A stretch of DNA of 64,000 nt, from the NCBI RefSeq assembly GCF_900107455.1, contig NZ_FNQB01000002.1:434001-498000 (forward strand). The letters are read 5' to 3'. This stretch comes from Asanoa ishikariensis. Lineage in GTDB: Bacteria > Actinomycetota > Actinomycetes > Mycobacteriales > Micromonosporaceae. Every line of letters starts with the position of its first letter. The stretch's first letter is position 1. Positions 1 through 8,739 of this stretch are shown here, one piece after another. The position numbers and the translations under genes were made by a program. The notes under the pieces were generated by a model that made no database searches, was not told the origin of the DNA, and saw nothing but the letters and a program-made list of their open reading frames with translations.

Positions 1-160
1 ACGACTCCGGTGTCCGAGCCGCAGCCATGATGGTGCGAGCCCCTTCGCTCTCGTTGTTGACAAGCTTGTGGACGCTCGGGCCGGAATCGACGACGAGGGC
101 GCGGATCGCAGACTCGAGTGACTCCACCGTGGCATTCGCAGGGGTGTCATGACGGGCCAC
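1..160 (-). CDS. hypothetical protein, N-terminal 53 codons (partial)
   Basis: The gene reads leftwards and leaves the window. The start is a GTG at 158-160 on the reverse strand, preceded by a strong ribosome binding site (GGGAGGGG, about 7 nt away). The 53 visible codons begin VARHDTPANATVESLESAIR and stay open to the edge. I recognise no domain in this short piece. It is divergent from the small gene at 286 and the TIR gene behind it, so it may belong to the same accessory cluster, but nothing in the visible part shows a function. Confidence 0.55.
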   Translation of the reverse strand, partial: MARHDTPANATVESLESAIRALVVDSGPSVHKLVNNESEGARTIMAAARTPES

Positions 161-285
161 GGAGTCACCCCTCCCTACCGCCGAAATCACCCTTGTTCGC
201 CCCTGGGTGGAGCCTGGTTCCCTACTGGTATGACCGGCGAAACGGCGCCGACGACGGATATCCACGTGGCAGCGAGGTTCCAGTC

Positions 286-753
286 ATGAACGAAAAAGGA
301 TCGCGTCCTATCGCTGACACTAGGTCCTTGCATGCTCTTGCGGAAACCTACGCAGGTGTTGCTGCACGGATCGCTCACTCGCGGTACGTGGCACCAAGTT
401 ACCTATTTGGACAACTGGGTGCAAATTATGTCGCCGCTACGGACGGCGAGTACGTTGCCGCGCGCGTTGGCCTGGCAAGGTGTTTCGCGTTTTGTGGCCT
501 GCCGCTGCTGTGCGCGATGGTGCGAGGCGGCGGGATGCCGCTTGCTGGTCTGTTTCGGCACGTCCGGCTGGTGGTCCGGTTGGTTGAACTCACCGGGGCC
601 GATGCATCGGAGGACGTGTGTAACGACCTCCACGACGCGGTTCGAGCGATCGTGGAAACAACGACAGGGATCGCGCGGGAACGCGGCCTGAACTCGGACA
701 CGATCATGAACCTCATCTCGGAGACTCGCTGGTTCGACCGCGTAGGCGACTAA
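286..753 (+). CDS. hypothetical protein upstream of TIR protein
   Basis: This is a 155-residue protein of unknown function. The ATG at 286 is preceded by GCGAGG about 8 nt upstream, which favours it over ATGs further upstream in the open frame. The protein is alpha-helix-like, with a hydrophobic stretch rich in Gly, Cys and Leu near residues 70-90 and an acidic, Val-rich segment after it. No signal peptide is evident. It ends 19 nt before the TIR gene and is probably co-transcribed with it, so it could be a regulator, sensor or partner of the TIR protein. That role is inferred from position only. Confidence 0.55.
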   Translation: MNEKGSRPIADTRSLHALAETYAGVAARIAHSRYVAPSYLFGQLGANYVAATDGEYVAARVGLARCFAFCGLPLLCAMVRGGGMPLAGLFRHVRLVVRLVELTGADASEDVCNDLHDAVRAIVETTTGIARERGLNSDTIMNLISETRWFDRVGD

Positions 754-772
754 TAGACACGACCAACTGGGG

Positions 773-1252
773 GTGAGTGCCGTGCGTGGGTCCACAGCCA
801 ACGGCTTCGACGTCTTCATCGGATACAACGGCAGGGATCGGGGCCGGGTGCTCCCGATCGTCCGGGCCTTGCGGTCGCGCGGGATCGCCGCGTGGGTCGA
901 CGAGTTCGAACTGCCGCCTGGGCGGCTGTTCCAAGACGAGATCGATCGAGTCCTCCGTTCCTGCCGATCTGCGGCGCTGTTCGTCGGTGCGGACGGAGTC
1001 GGGCCGTGGGAGCAACTGGAGATCAAAGCGGCGATCAGCCAGTTCCTGCGGCGTGGTCTTCCCGTGATTCCGGTCCTGCTGGACGATGCCGGTCCGGAGC
1101 CGGATCTGCCGCTGTTTCTGCGCGAGTTCCGGATGGTTCGCTTCGCGCAGGAGACTGCCTTCGACCTGACGATCAGCGATCTTGTCTGGGGGATCACCGG
1201 CTCCAGGGACGAAAACGTGGGTGCGCGCCGTACGGGCAGCGTTGGTGCCTGA
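773..1252 (+). CDS. TIR-domain protein
   Basis: This 159-residue protein is almost entirely one TIR domain. It shows the first strand FDVFIGYNGRD (residues 12-22), the BB-loop region around AAWVDEFELPPG (39-50), and GPWEQLEIKAAI (77-88), where E83 aligns with the catalytic glutamate of NADase-type TIRs such as SARM1. Bacterial TIR proteins commonly hydrolyse or cyclise NAD+ in anti-phage defence. NADase activity here is inferred from the retained glutamate. No second domain is present, so sensing would have to come from a partner, perhaps the gene just upstream. A GTG at 782, eight nt after GGGGG, is an equally good start. Confidence 0.82.
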   Translation: MSAVRGSTANGFDVFIGYNGRDRGRVLPIVRALRSRGIAAWVDEFELPPGRLFQDEIDRVLRSCRSAALFVGADGVGPWEQLEIKAAISQFLRRGLPVIPVLLDDAGPEPDLPLFLREFRMVRFAQETAFDLTISDLVWGITGSRDENVGARRTGSVGA

Positions 1253-1316
1253 AGTTTTCTTTCATGTCGACGATCATCTCTTGAAAATTCCTCCAAGTTC
1301 CGGTTGGCTCGCCGGC

Positions 1317-4300
1317 ATGGGTATCCGTCTATCCGCCCGCCGTGTCGGGCCCGTGCTGCTGCCTCTGCTGGCCGCCTTGCTCGCGGGTGGGCCGGCGGTC
1401 GCGACTCCCGTCGACCGGGTCGAGATCGCCGTCGCGGCTCCTGCGGTCAACACCTCGATCGAGACCGACCGGCGTACGCGGCCCGTCGCGCCCGGGTTGG
1501 AGCTCACCTCCTTCGACCGTCTGGACGCCAACGGGTGGATCCGGGCCGACGCCCTCACCGCCGATCTGGCCGGTGAGGGCCTGTCCGTGGGTTACCTCAA
1601 CACCGGCGCGGTGGCGCGCACCGCCCCGCTGCGCGGTGTCGCGGACCAGGCCCGGGCGGTCGCCGCCGTCAACGGCGACTTCTTCGACATCAACCAGTCC
1701 GGAGCCGCGCAGGGCGTCGGCGTACGCGACAGCGTGCTGGTCCAGTCGCCGGTCGCCGGGCATCCGGACGGGGTCGCCGTCGGGCCGGACGGGGTCGGTC
1801 GGGTCGTGCAGTTCTACTTCGACGGCACGGCGGCGCTGCCGGGCGGGCCGGTCACGCTGACCCAGTTCAACAACCTCGTGCAGGCCGGCGGCATCGGCGT
1901 GTTCACCGCTCTGTGGGGCGACTACGACCGTGCCCGCGCGGTGGCCGGCGCGGCTCGGGTGGCCGAGGTGACGCTGGTCGGAGGGCACGTCGCGACGGTG
2001 GCGCCGGGCGCCGGGCAAGGCCCGATTCCGGCCGGCACGACGATCCTGCTCGGGCGGGACGCCGGGGCCGACGCGCTGGGTGGGCTGCGGCCGGGCGATG
2101 CCGTCGACGTGACTTACCGCGCCCGTCCCGACGACGACCGGGCCGTCGCCGCCGCGATCGGTGGTAACCGGGTGCTGGTTCGCGACGGCGTGCCGCTGGA
2201 CATCGGCGACGTGACGCCGGAGCCGCGTACCGCGGTCGGCTTCTCCGCTGACGGCAAGAAAATGATCATGTTGACCGTGGACGGGCGGCAGGCCGACAGC
2301 CGCGGTGTCACCCTCACCGAGTTGGGCCGGTTGATGGCTTCGCTGGGCGCCCACGACGCGCTCAACCTCGACGGTGGCGGCTCGTCGACGCTGGTCGCCC
2401 GCGAGCCGGGCGGTGCGGCGGTGCAGGTGGAGAACGCGCCCTCCGACGGGTCCGAGCGGCCCGTGCCCAACGGGTTGGCCATCTACGCGCCGGCGGGCAG
2501 TGGGCGGCTACGCGGGTACTGGGTGGAGACGGCGATCGACCCCGCCGCCGCGCCCGGCATCGGGCCGGTGCGCGGTGGCCGGCCGGACCGGGTCTTCCCG
2601 GGTCTGACCCGGCGGTTGACCGCGGCCGGCTACGACGAGACGTACGGGCCGGCAACGGGCGCACCGACCTGGCGCGCGACCCACGGGACCGTCTCCGCAG
2701 CCGGTGTGTTCCGCGGGTTGCTGCCGGGTGCGGCCACGGTCACCGCGCAGCGCGGCGCGGCGAACGGCAGCACAAAGCTCACCGTGCTCGGTCCGCTGTC
2801 CAGAGTGGACGCGACCGCCGACAAGGTGGCGCTGGACGCGGCCGGCTCAACGGGGACGTTTGGCGTCGTCGGCTACGACGCCGAGGGCAACAGTGCGCCG
2901 ATCGAGCCGGCCGACGTGCGCCTCGACTACGACCCCGCGTTGGTCGACGTGGTGGCCGGCGCCAACGGGTTCTTCACCGTCAAGGCCGTGGCCGGCGGTG
3001 GGGCCGGGCTGGTCACCGCGACCGTCAGCGGCCGCAGCACGGTGGTGCCGGTGTCGATCGGCCTGACCGACGTGCCGGTCGCGATGTTCGACGACGCCGC
3101 GGCCTGGAAGTTCAGCGCCGCGCGGGCCACCGGATCGGTCGCGCCCGCGCCCGGACACACCGGTGGCGGGCTGCGGATGGCGTACGACTTCGGCCAATCG
3201 ACCGGCACCCGGGCGGCCTACGCAGACCCGCCACAGTGGATCGCGGTGGACGGGCAGCCGCAGGCGTTCGGGATGTGGATCTACGGAAACGGCAAGGGGG
3301 AGTGGCCGAGCCTGCACCTGCACGACGCGCTCGACCAGCAGCATGTGCTGCGCGGCCCCTACGTCACCTGGACCGGCTGGCGTTACGTGGAGCTGGCCGT
3401 GCCGCCCGGTGTGCGGTATCCGGTGCGGATCCGCCGCTTCTACGTCGCGGAGACCGACCCGGCCGAGGCCTACCGGACCGACATCATGATCGACGACATC
3501 GTGGCGCGGGTGGCGCCGCCGGTCGACGTGCCGCCGGAGCCGCCGCGCACCGACCGGGTCGTGCTGCGCGACGGCACGGTCGACGGCGCGCCCTGGCGGC
3601 TCGCGGTGCTCTCGGACGCGCAGTTCGTGGCCGCGGACCCGAACAGCACCCAGGTCGAGCGGGTACGCCGGACGTTGCGCGAGATCCGTGCGGCCAGGCC
3701 GGATCTCCTGGTCATCAACGGGGATCTGGTGGACACGGCGTACCCGGCGGATTTCGCCCTGGCCAAGCAGATCCTCGACGAAGAGCTGGGCGGCACGCTG
3801 CCGTACTACTACGTGCCCGGGAACCACGAGGTCATGGGCGCGCCGATCACGAACTTCACGTCGGTGTTCGGGGCCACGTCGCGCGTGGTCGACCACCGGG
3901 GGACCCGGCTGGTCACCCTCGACACCAGCCCGGGTGTGCTCGGCTTCGACCAGGTCGTGGCCCTGCGCGCGGCACTGGACGCCGCAGCCACCGACCCGCG
4001 GGTCGGCTCGGTCGCGGTGTTCGAGCACCACCCGCCGCGCGACCCCACGCCGGCGAAGGCGAGCCAGCTCGGCGACCGCAAGCAGGCGGCGCTGGTGGAG
4101 CGGTGGCTGGCCGAGTTCCAGCACCGTACCGGCAAGGGCGCGGCATTCGTCGGCGCTCACGTCGGCACCTTCCACGCCGACCGGGTGGACGGCGTTCCGT
4201 ACCTGATCAACGGCAACAGCGGCAAGGAACCGTCCACGGCGCCGCACCTCGGTGGCTTCACCGGCTGGACGATGCTGGGCATCGACCCGGTCACGCCGGC

Positions 4301-4706
4301 CGAGGCGGTGCTGGCCCGGCTCAACCCGCTGGCCGAGGGTCCACGATGGATCGATGCCGAGGTCAACCCGCACGTGGACGCGGTGGCCCTGAGCGCGCCG
4401 GCCACGGTGGCGGTCGGCGCACCGGCGATGGTGTCCGCGACGCTGACCCAGCCCGGCGGCCGGGTGGTGCCGGTGGCCCCGCCCGTGACCGCCCAGTGGT
4501 CCGGTTCGGCGGACCTGCACGTGGGGTCCGGCAAAGGCATCCGGCCGGGCGACCGCGCCTGGTTGGACCCGAGCACGGGACGCCTGACCGCCCTGCGCAC
4601 CAGCGGCACGGTGACGCTCGCGGTGACTGTCAACGGCGTCAAGGCGTCCGCGACGGTGGAGCTGACTAGGGCAACTGCGCGAGGGGCAGCGGGCCGCGGG
4701 TTTTGA
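1317..4706 (+). CDS. secreted phosphodiester glycosidase-metallophosphoesterase fusion
   Basis: The protein has 1,129 residues from the ATG at 1317. That start opens a classical signal peptide (basic MGIRLSARR, hydrophobic core, cleavage near ATPVD), so export is expected. An N-terminal NAGPA-type phosphodiester glycosidase domain follows (about residues 60-410), with VNGDFFDIN near 118 and NLDGGGSST near 350. Ig-like segments and a carbohydrate-binding-like beta-sandwich come next (about 430-740). A calcineurin-like phosphoesterase spans about 755-1020 with LSDAQ, INGDLVD, PGNHEVMG, EHHPP and GAHVGTF. A last Ig-like domain closes the protein. The first metal motif reads D-A-Q rather than D-x-H. 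A role in removing phosphate-linked sugars from wall polymers is inferred. The 3' end overlaps the convergent Lrp gene by 41 bp. Confidence 0.82.
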   Translation: MGIRLSARRVGPVLLPLLAALLAGGPAVATPVDRVEIAVAAPAVNTSIETDRRTRPVAPGLELTSFDRLDANGWIRADALTADLAGEGLSVGYLNTGAVARTAPLRGVADQARAVAAVNGDFFDINQSGAAQGVGVRDSVLVQSPVAGHPDGVAVGPDGVGRVVQFYFDGTAALPGGPVTLTQFNNLVQAGGIGVFTALWGDYDRARAVAGAARVAEVTLVGGHVATVAPGAGQGPIPAGTTILLGRDAGADALGGLRPGDAVDVTYRARPDDDRAVAAAIGGNRVLVRDGVPLDIGDVTPEPRTAVGFSADGKKMIMLTVDGRQADSRGVTLTELGRLMASLGAHDALNLDGGGSSTLVAREPGGAAVQVENAPSDGSERPVPNGLAIYAPAGSGRLRGYWVETAIDPAAAPGIGPVRGGRPDRVFPGLTRRLTAAGYDETYGPATGAPTWRATHGTVSAAGVFRGLLPGAATVTAQRGAANGSTKLTVLGPLSRVDATADKVALDAAGSTGTFGVVGYDAEGNSAPIEPADVRLDYDPALVDVVAGANGFFTVKAVAGGGAGLVTATVSGRSTVVPVSIGLTDVPVAMFDDAAAWKFSAARATGSVAPAPGHTGGGLRMAYDFGQSTGTRAAYADPPQWIAVDGQPQAFGMWIYGNGKGEWPSLHLHDALDQQHVLRGPYVTWTGWRYVELAVPPGVRYPVRIRRFYVAETDPAEAYRTDIMIDDIVARVAPPVDVPPEPPRTDRVVLRDGTVDGAPWRLAVLSDAQFVAADPNSTQVERVRRTLREIRAARPDLLVINGDLVDTAYPADFALAKQILDEELGGTLPYYYVPGNHEVMGAPITNFTSVFGATSRVVDHRGTRLVTLDTSPGVLGFDQVVALRAALDAAATDPRVGSVAVFEHHPPRDPTPAKASQLGDRKQAALVERWLAEFQHRTGKGAAFVGAHVGTFHADRVDGVPYLINGNSGKEPSTAPHLGGFTGWTMLGIDPVTPAEAVLARLNPLAEGPRWIDAEVNPHVDAVALSAPATVAVGAPAMVSATLTQPGGRVVPVAPPVTAQWSGSADLHVGSGKGIRPGDRAWLDPSTGRLTALRTSGTVTLAVTVNGVKASATVELTRATARGAAGRGF

Positions 4707-5139
4707 CCGTGCGGATGGCGAACGTGCTGTGTGCGTCGACGATCGACGGGATGGTCAAGATCTGGTCGATGAGCAGATGTTCGTACGCCGCCAGGTTGGC
4801 GACGGCGGCCTCGACCAGGATGTCGGCCCGGCCGGAGATCACGTGGCAGGCGACGATCTCCGGGATGGCGGTCAGCTTCGCCTCGATGCGGGCCGCGTTC
4901 TCGCGGGAGTGGCGGTCGACCCGGAGCTCCACGAACACGGTCAGGTCCAGGCCCAAGCGGGCGCGGTCCAGCTCCACCCGGTAGCCGGCGATCAGGCCGT
5001 CCTGCTCGAGCGCCCGCACCCGGCGCAGACAGGCCGACGGCGACAGGGCGACGGCCTCGGCCAGGTCGACGTTGGCGATCCGGCCGTCCTGCTGGAGCCG
5101 GGCCAGGATCGCCCGGTCGGTGCTGTCGTATCGATCCAT
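4666..5139 (-). CDS. Lrp/AsnC family transcriptional regulator
   Basis: This 157-residue protein has the family's normal length and layout. The N-terminal helix-turn-helix is in DSTDRAILARLQQDGRIANV and LAEAVALSPSACLRRVRALE. A C-terminal RAM (ligand-binding) domain follows, with GRADILVEAAVANLAAYEHL. Lrp proteins bind amino acids and often control transporters. This gene is divergent from an APC-family permease at 5251, so it probably regulates that permease and itself from the shared 111-bp spacer. The start chosen gives the usual short N-terminus before the helix-turn-helix. The longer open frame upstream is an antisense shadow of the permease. Confidence 0.92.
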   Translation of the reverse strand: MDRYDSTDRAILARLQQDGRIANVDLAEAVALSPSACLRRVRALEQDGLIAGYRVELDRARLGLDLTVFVELRVDRHSRENAARIEAKLTAIPEIVACHVISGRADILVEAAVANLAAYEHLLIDQILTIPSIVDAHSTFAIRTVKTRGPLPLAQLP

Positions 5140-5226
5140 GGCAGATGATTGCGCGCCAAGGCCAGGAACCGCAACAGAGTTGCGCACAGGGCCGCCAGCT
5201 CGCGCACATTTGCCATCGCGTGCGGC

Positions 5227-5238
5227 GGCAACGTTGCC
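5227..5238. promoter_or_regulatory. candidate Lrp site, perfect 12-bp palindrome
   Basis: GGCAACGTTGCC lies 13 nt before the permease start, in the spacer between the permease and its divergent Lrp-type regulator. Further TTGCGC-like motifs occur in the same spacer. Lrp control is inferred from position and symmetry only. Confidence 0.4.
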
Positions 5239-5250
5239 AGACTGCGGAGC

Positions 5251-6615
5251 ATGACCAGCGACATCGGCATCGCCCGCGGCACCGCCCTCTACATCGGTGC
5301 CCTGCTCGGTCCCGGCCTGCTGCTGCTCCCCGGGCTGGCCGCCAGCCAGGCCGGCCCGGCCTCCGTGGTGGCGTGGGCGGTGCTCCTCGGCGCTTCGGCA
5401 CTTTTCGCGGTCGTGTTCGCGGCGCTCGGTGTGCGCCACCCGTCGGCCGGCGGGGTGTGGGGCTACGCCACCGCCGGACTCGGCCCGCGCGCCGGACGCG
5501 TGGTGGCCTGGTGCTTCCTGGCCGGCGTGATCGGGGGTGCCCCGATCGTCTCCGTGGTCGGTGGCAACTACGTCGCCGAGCTCACCGGTGGCGGGGTCCG
5601 GGTCGCCGCGACCACCGCGGCCGTGCTGCTGGTCGGCACGCTCGTGGTCACGGCGCGCGGGGTGCGCACCTCGGCAACCATCCAGTTCGGACTCGTGGCC
5701 CTGCTGCTCGTGATCGTCGTCGGCGCGGTCGCGGGCGCCGCACCGGCCAGCCGGGCCGCCAACTGGACCCCGTTCGCGCCGCACGGCTGGGTCGCACTGG
5801 GTCCGGCCGCGGCGACGCTGATGCTGGCATTCGTCGGCTGGGAGGCGATCGCGCCGCTCACCACCCGGTTCGCGCGGCCGCGCCGACAGCTTCCGGTGGT
5901 GATCGCCATCGCGTTCGCGGCCACGGCCGTCGTCTACCTGGCGCTGGGCATCGTCACCGTCGCGGCGCTGGGGGAGCGGGCCGGCACCGAGGTGCCGCTC
6001 GCCGCCCTGCTCAGGATCGGGCTTGGCGACATCGGCACCGCGGTCGCCGCGGTCGGGGCCGTGGTGCTCACGATCGGTGCGATGCTGGCCTACCTGGCCG
6101 GGGCGGCCAGCCTCGCCCGCGCACTGCGGCCGGAGATTGGCGGGCCGTCGGCGGGCCGAGTCCTCGCGCCGCAACCGGGCGGCGATAGGCCGCGGCCTGG
6201 CATGGCCCGCGAGCCGCAACCGGGCGGCGATGGGCTTGGGGCCGGCATGGCCCGCGAGCCGGGGTCGGGCGGCGCGGGTCTGCCGCGGTGGCTAGCCGGC
6301 GCGGTGCTGGTCTCCGGTGTCGTGCTGATCGGGCCGCTGGCCACCGGCCGGATCGAGTTGGCCACCCTGGTCAACGTGCCCACCACGTTCTTCCTCGTGG
6401 TCTACCTGGGCTGCACCGCGGCCGGTTGGCGGCTGCTGCGCGGCGCACCCCGGATCTGCGCCGGCATCGCGTGCGTCATGGTGGCCGTGGTCCTGGCCTT
6501 CTGCGGCTCGGCGCTGATCCCGGCCGCCGTGGTCACGATGGCCGCGTCGATGGGGCGGCGTAGCGCGCGCCGAACAGTCGGGCACCCGCTTGATGCCGCA
6601 CCGGACCCCGGTTAG
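5251..6615 (+). CDS. APC-family amino-acid permease
   Basis: This is a 454-residue polytopic membrane protein with about 12 hydrophobic segments. The first, ALYIGALLGPGLLLLPGLAA, resembles the opening of YjeH-type and other APC amino-acid transporters. The ATG at 5251 follows GCGGAG and fits the first membrane helix, so the upstream extension is rejected. The divergent Lrp regulator supports an amino-acid substrate, but which one, and whether it is import or export, cannot be read from sequence. A hydrophilic loop at about residues 300-340 is built of two 15-residue direct repeats, unusual for this family. Its 3' region contains the promoter of the LacI gene. Confidence 0.85.
   Translation: MTSDIGIARGTALYIGALLGPGLLLLPGLAASQAGPASVVAWAVLLGASALFAVVFAALGVRHPSAGGVWGYATAGLGPRAGRVVAWCFLAGVIGGAPIVSVVGGNYVAELTGGGVRVAATTAAVLLVGTLVVTARGVRTSATIQFGLVALLLVIVVGAVAGAAPASRAANWTPFAPHGWVALGPAAATLMLAFVGWEAIAPLTTRFARPRRQLPVVIAIAFAATAVVYLALGIVTVAALGERAGTEVPLAALLRIGLGDIGTAVAAVGAVVLTIGAMLAYLAGAASLARALRPEIGGPSAGRVLAPQPGGDRPRPGMAREPQPGGDGLGAGMAREPGSGGAGLPRWLAGAVLVSGVVLIGPLATGRIELATLVNVPTTFFLVVYLGCTAAGWRLLRGAPRICAGIACVMVAVVLAFCGSALIPAAVVTMAASMGRRSARRTVGHPLDAAPDPG
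6169..6258 (+). repeat. in-frame 45-bp tandem repeat inside the permease gene
   Basis: Two 45-bp copies (6169-6213 and 6214-6258), followed by a partial third, encode PQPGGDRPRPGMARE and PQPGGDGLGAGMARE. The copies are identical at both ends and differ in the middle. The insert keeps the frame and falls in a loop between membrane helices. Confidence 0.85.
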
Positions 6616-6618
6616 TCT
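6590..6618 (+). promoter_or_regulatory. sigma-70-type promoter of the first LacI gene
   Basis: TTGATG (6590-6595), a 17-nt spacer and TAGTCT (6613-6618) form a good housekeeping promoter. The predicted transcription start falls inside the operator at 6622-6638. Confidence 0.6.
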
Positions 6619-6621
6619 CGG

Positions 6622-6638
6622 CTCGAAACATTTTCGAG
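6622..6638. promoter_or_regulatory. LacI-type operator, CTCGAAA-CAT-TTTCGAG
   Basis: Perfect 7-bp arms are separated by 3 nt and sit just after the -10 element of the LacI gene, as expected for autorepression. The CGAAA...TTTCG core matches the operator before the GH3 gene at 11162 and the CGAA-N-TTCG type described for xylosidase regulators in Streptomyces. Confidence 0.65.
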
Positions 6639-6652
6639 GTGGGAGAAAACCG

Positions 6653-7693
6653 GTGGTGGTCGAGGGCGAGCGGCGGGCCACGCTTGCGATGGTGGCCGAG
6701 TCGTGTGGTGTCTCGCTGCCGACCGTCTCCAAGGTGCTCAACGGCCGCGCCGACGTCGCCAGCGCCACCCGGGCGCGGGTCGAAGAGGCGTTACGCGCGC
6801 ACAACTACAGCCCACCGGGTGTCCGCAGCCGGGGCACGCCCGCGCCGGTCCGCACCATCGAGCTGGTCTTCGACGACATCATCAGCCCGTACGCGACCGA
6901 GGTGCTGCACGGCGTCACCGACGGCGGCGACGATCTCGGCGTCGACGTGGTCGTGCGCCGGTTGCCCACGTTGACCGAGTCTCCGCCGCGCACCGAGGCG
7001 GCCTGGGCCCGCCGGTTGACCGACGCCGGCCGCAAGGGGCTGATCGTGGTCACGTCCGAGCTGACCTCGCGCCAGCTCGCCGCCTTCGACCGGGCGGGGC
7101 TGTCGCTGGTCGTCATCGACCCGGTCAACCTTCCGCGCACCGACGTGGTCAGCGTCGGCGCGACCAACTGGAGCGGCGGACTCGAGGCCACCGACCACCT
7201 GATCCGGCTCGGCCACCAGCGGATCGCGTTCATCGGTGGGCCGATCGCGTCGTCGCCGAGCCGGGCCCGGCTGCACGGCTACCGGGCGGCGTTGGAGAAC
7301 GCGGGCATCCGCTCCGACCCGGCGCTGATCCGCAACGGCTCGTTCGACTTCCCGTCCGGGCTGAAGCTCGGCGGCGAGTTGCTCGACTCCGGCGATCCGC
7401 CGACGGCGGTGTTCGCCGCCAGCGACCCGACCGCGATGGGCGTGTTCGCCGCGGCCGTCGCGCGCGGGCTGAAAGTGCCTGAGCGGCTCAGCATCGTCGG
7501 CTTCGACGACACCTACCTGACCGTGATGTCGACGCCGGCGCTCACCACGGTCCGGCAACCGTTGCGGGACATGGGCCGGGTCGCTCTGCGTACCCTATTG
7601 CGCTTGATCGCCGGTGAGCCGCTGGACTCGCACCACGTGGAGCTCGCCACGAAGCTGGTCATCCGCGAGTCGACCGCACCGCCGCCCGGCTAG
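6653..7693 (+). CDS. LacI-family transcriptional regulator A
   Basis: The protein has 346 residues from the GTG at 6653, which is preceded by GGTGGGAG at 8 nt. An upstream ATG at 6590 would overlap the promoter and is not preferred. The N-terminal helix-turn-helix and hinge are in TLAMVAESCGVSLPTVSKVL and NGRADVASATRARVEEAL. A periplasmic-binding-like sugar sensor domain follows (about residues 60-340). It closely resembles the convergent LacI gene at 7690, especially in the C-terminal LDSHHVELATKLVIR segment, so the two are paralogues. Autoregulation is likely through the operator at 6622. The GH3 gene is a probable further target. The effector sugar is unknown. Confidence 0.9.
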   Translation: MVVEGERRATLAMVAESCGVSLPTVSKVLNGRADVASATRARVEEALRAHNYSPPGVRSRGTPAPVRTIELVFDDIISPYATEVLHGVTDGGDDLGVDVVVRRLPTLTESPPRTEAAWARRLTDAGRKGLIVVTSELTSRQLAAFDRAGLSLVVIDPVNLPRTDVVSVGATNWSGGLEATDHLIRLGHQRIAFIGGPIASSPSRARLHGYRAALENAGIRSDPALIRNGSFDFPSGLKLGGELLDSGDPPTAVFAASDPTAMGVFAAAVARGLKVPERLSIVGFDDTYLTVMSTPALTTVRQPLRDMGRVALRTLLRLIAGEPLDSHHVELATKLVIRESTAPPPG

Positions 7694-8739
7694 ATCCGCG
7701 CCGTCGAGCCGCGGACGATCAGCTCTGTCGCCAGCTCCACGTGGTGGGAGTCGAGCTTTTCCCCGACGGCCAGCCGCAGTGCGGTGCGTAGGGCCACGCC
7801 GCCCATCTCGCGCAACGGTTGCCGCACCGTGGTCAGCGGCGGTGAGGAGAGGCGGGCGACCTCGGTGTCGTCGAAGCCGACCACGCTGAGGTCGTCGGGC
7901 ACGCGGAGCCCGCGGGCGCGGGCCGCCTCGATCACGCCGGCCGCCGTCTCGTCGCTGCCGGCGAAGACCGCCGTGGGCCGGGTCGGCAGGTCGAGCAGCG
8001 CGGCACCGCCCTCGATCCCGTCCTGGTAGCGGAAGTCGCCCGTGTGCTGGTATTCGTCGGGCACCGACACCCCCGCCGCTTCCAGCGCGGCCCGGTAGCC
8101 GTGCATCCGCGCCTGGTTGCAGGCCGACCGCGTGGAGCCACCGACGTAGCCGATCCGCCGGTGGCCCAGCGCGAGCAGGTGCTGCGCGGCGGCCATCCCG
8201 CCCGCGAAGTTCGTCGAGCCGACGCTGGTGACCTGGTCGCGCTGGAGGTTGAGCGGGTCGATGACGACCAGCGGCAGGTGAGCCCGGGACAGCGCCGCCA
8301 GGTCGGCCGAGGTCAGCTCGTCGACGACCGCGATCACCGCGCGCCGGCCCGCGGCGGCCAGGTCACGGGCCCAGGCGCGCGGGCGGCTGGCATCGACACC
8401 GGCCGCGGCCCGCGGCCGGGTGCTGACGGCGACCGCGATGCCGGCTTCGACGCCGGCGGCGAGCACACCCTGGATGATCTCGGTCGAGTACGCGTTGAGC
8501 TCGCCCTTGAAGATCAGCTCGATCCGGGCGGTGGCCGCGCTGCCCTTGGCCGCCGGCGATCGTCGGCCGATGTAGTCGTGCTGTTCGAGCAACGACTCCA
8601 CCAGTGCACGGGTCTGCGGACCGACGTCGGAGCGTCCGTTGACCACCTTGGACACGGTAGTCACCGAGACGCCGGCTGACCTGGCGACGGTCGCCAGCGT
8701 CGTGCGGCCAACCTTGGGCGGCACGGACCTCCCTCTCAT
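7690..8739 (-). CDS. LacI-family transcriptional regulator B
   Basis: The protein has 349 residues. The helix-turn-helix is TLATVARSAGVSVTTVSKVV followed by NGRSDVG, and the sensor domain is typical of LacI proteins. The ATG at 8739 overlaps the GH3 stop codon as ATGA, so the regulator is translationally coupled to the glycosidase. A GTG at 8724 directly behind GGGAGG is an alternative start. The stop codon overlaps that of the convergent paralogue within CTAG. Cotranscription with the GH3 gene suggests it represses that operon through the 17-bp palindrome at 11162 and responds to the enzyme's product or substrate. Confidence 0.88.
   Translation of the reverse strand: MRGRSVPPKVGRTTLATVARSAGVSVTTVSKVVNGRSDVGPQTRALVESLLEQHDYIGRRSPAAKGSAATARIELIFKGELNAYSTEIIQGVLAAGVEAGIAVAVSTRPRAAAGVDASRPRAWARDLAAAGRRAVIAVVDELTSADLAALSRAHLPLVVIDPLNLQRDQVTSVGSTNFAGGMAAAQHLLALGHRRIGYVGGSTRSACNQARMHGYRAALEAAGVSVPDEYQHTGDFRYQDGIEGGAALLDLPTRPTAVFAGSDETAAGVIEAARARGLRVPDDLSVVGFDDTEVARLSSPPLTTVRQPLREMGGVALRTALRLAVGEKLDSHHVELATELIVRGSTARI

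Noticed and set aside
2847-4520. Long reverse-strand open frame of 557 codons opposite the phosphodiester glycosidase gene
   Set aside because: It is Arg/His/Gly-rich with no domain, lacks a ribosome binding site and mirrors the strong codon bias of the real gene on the other strand.
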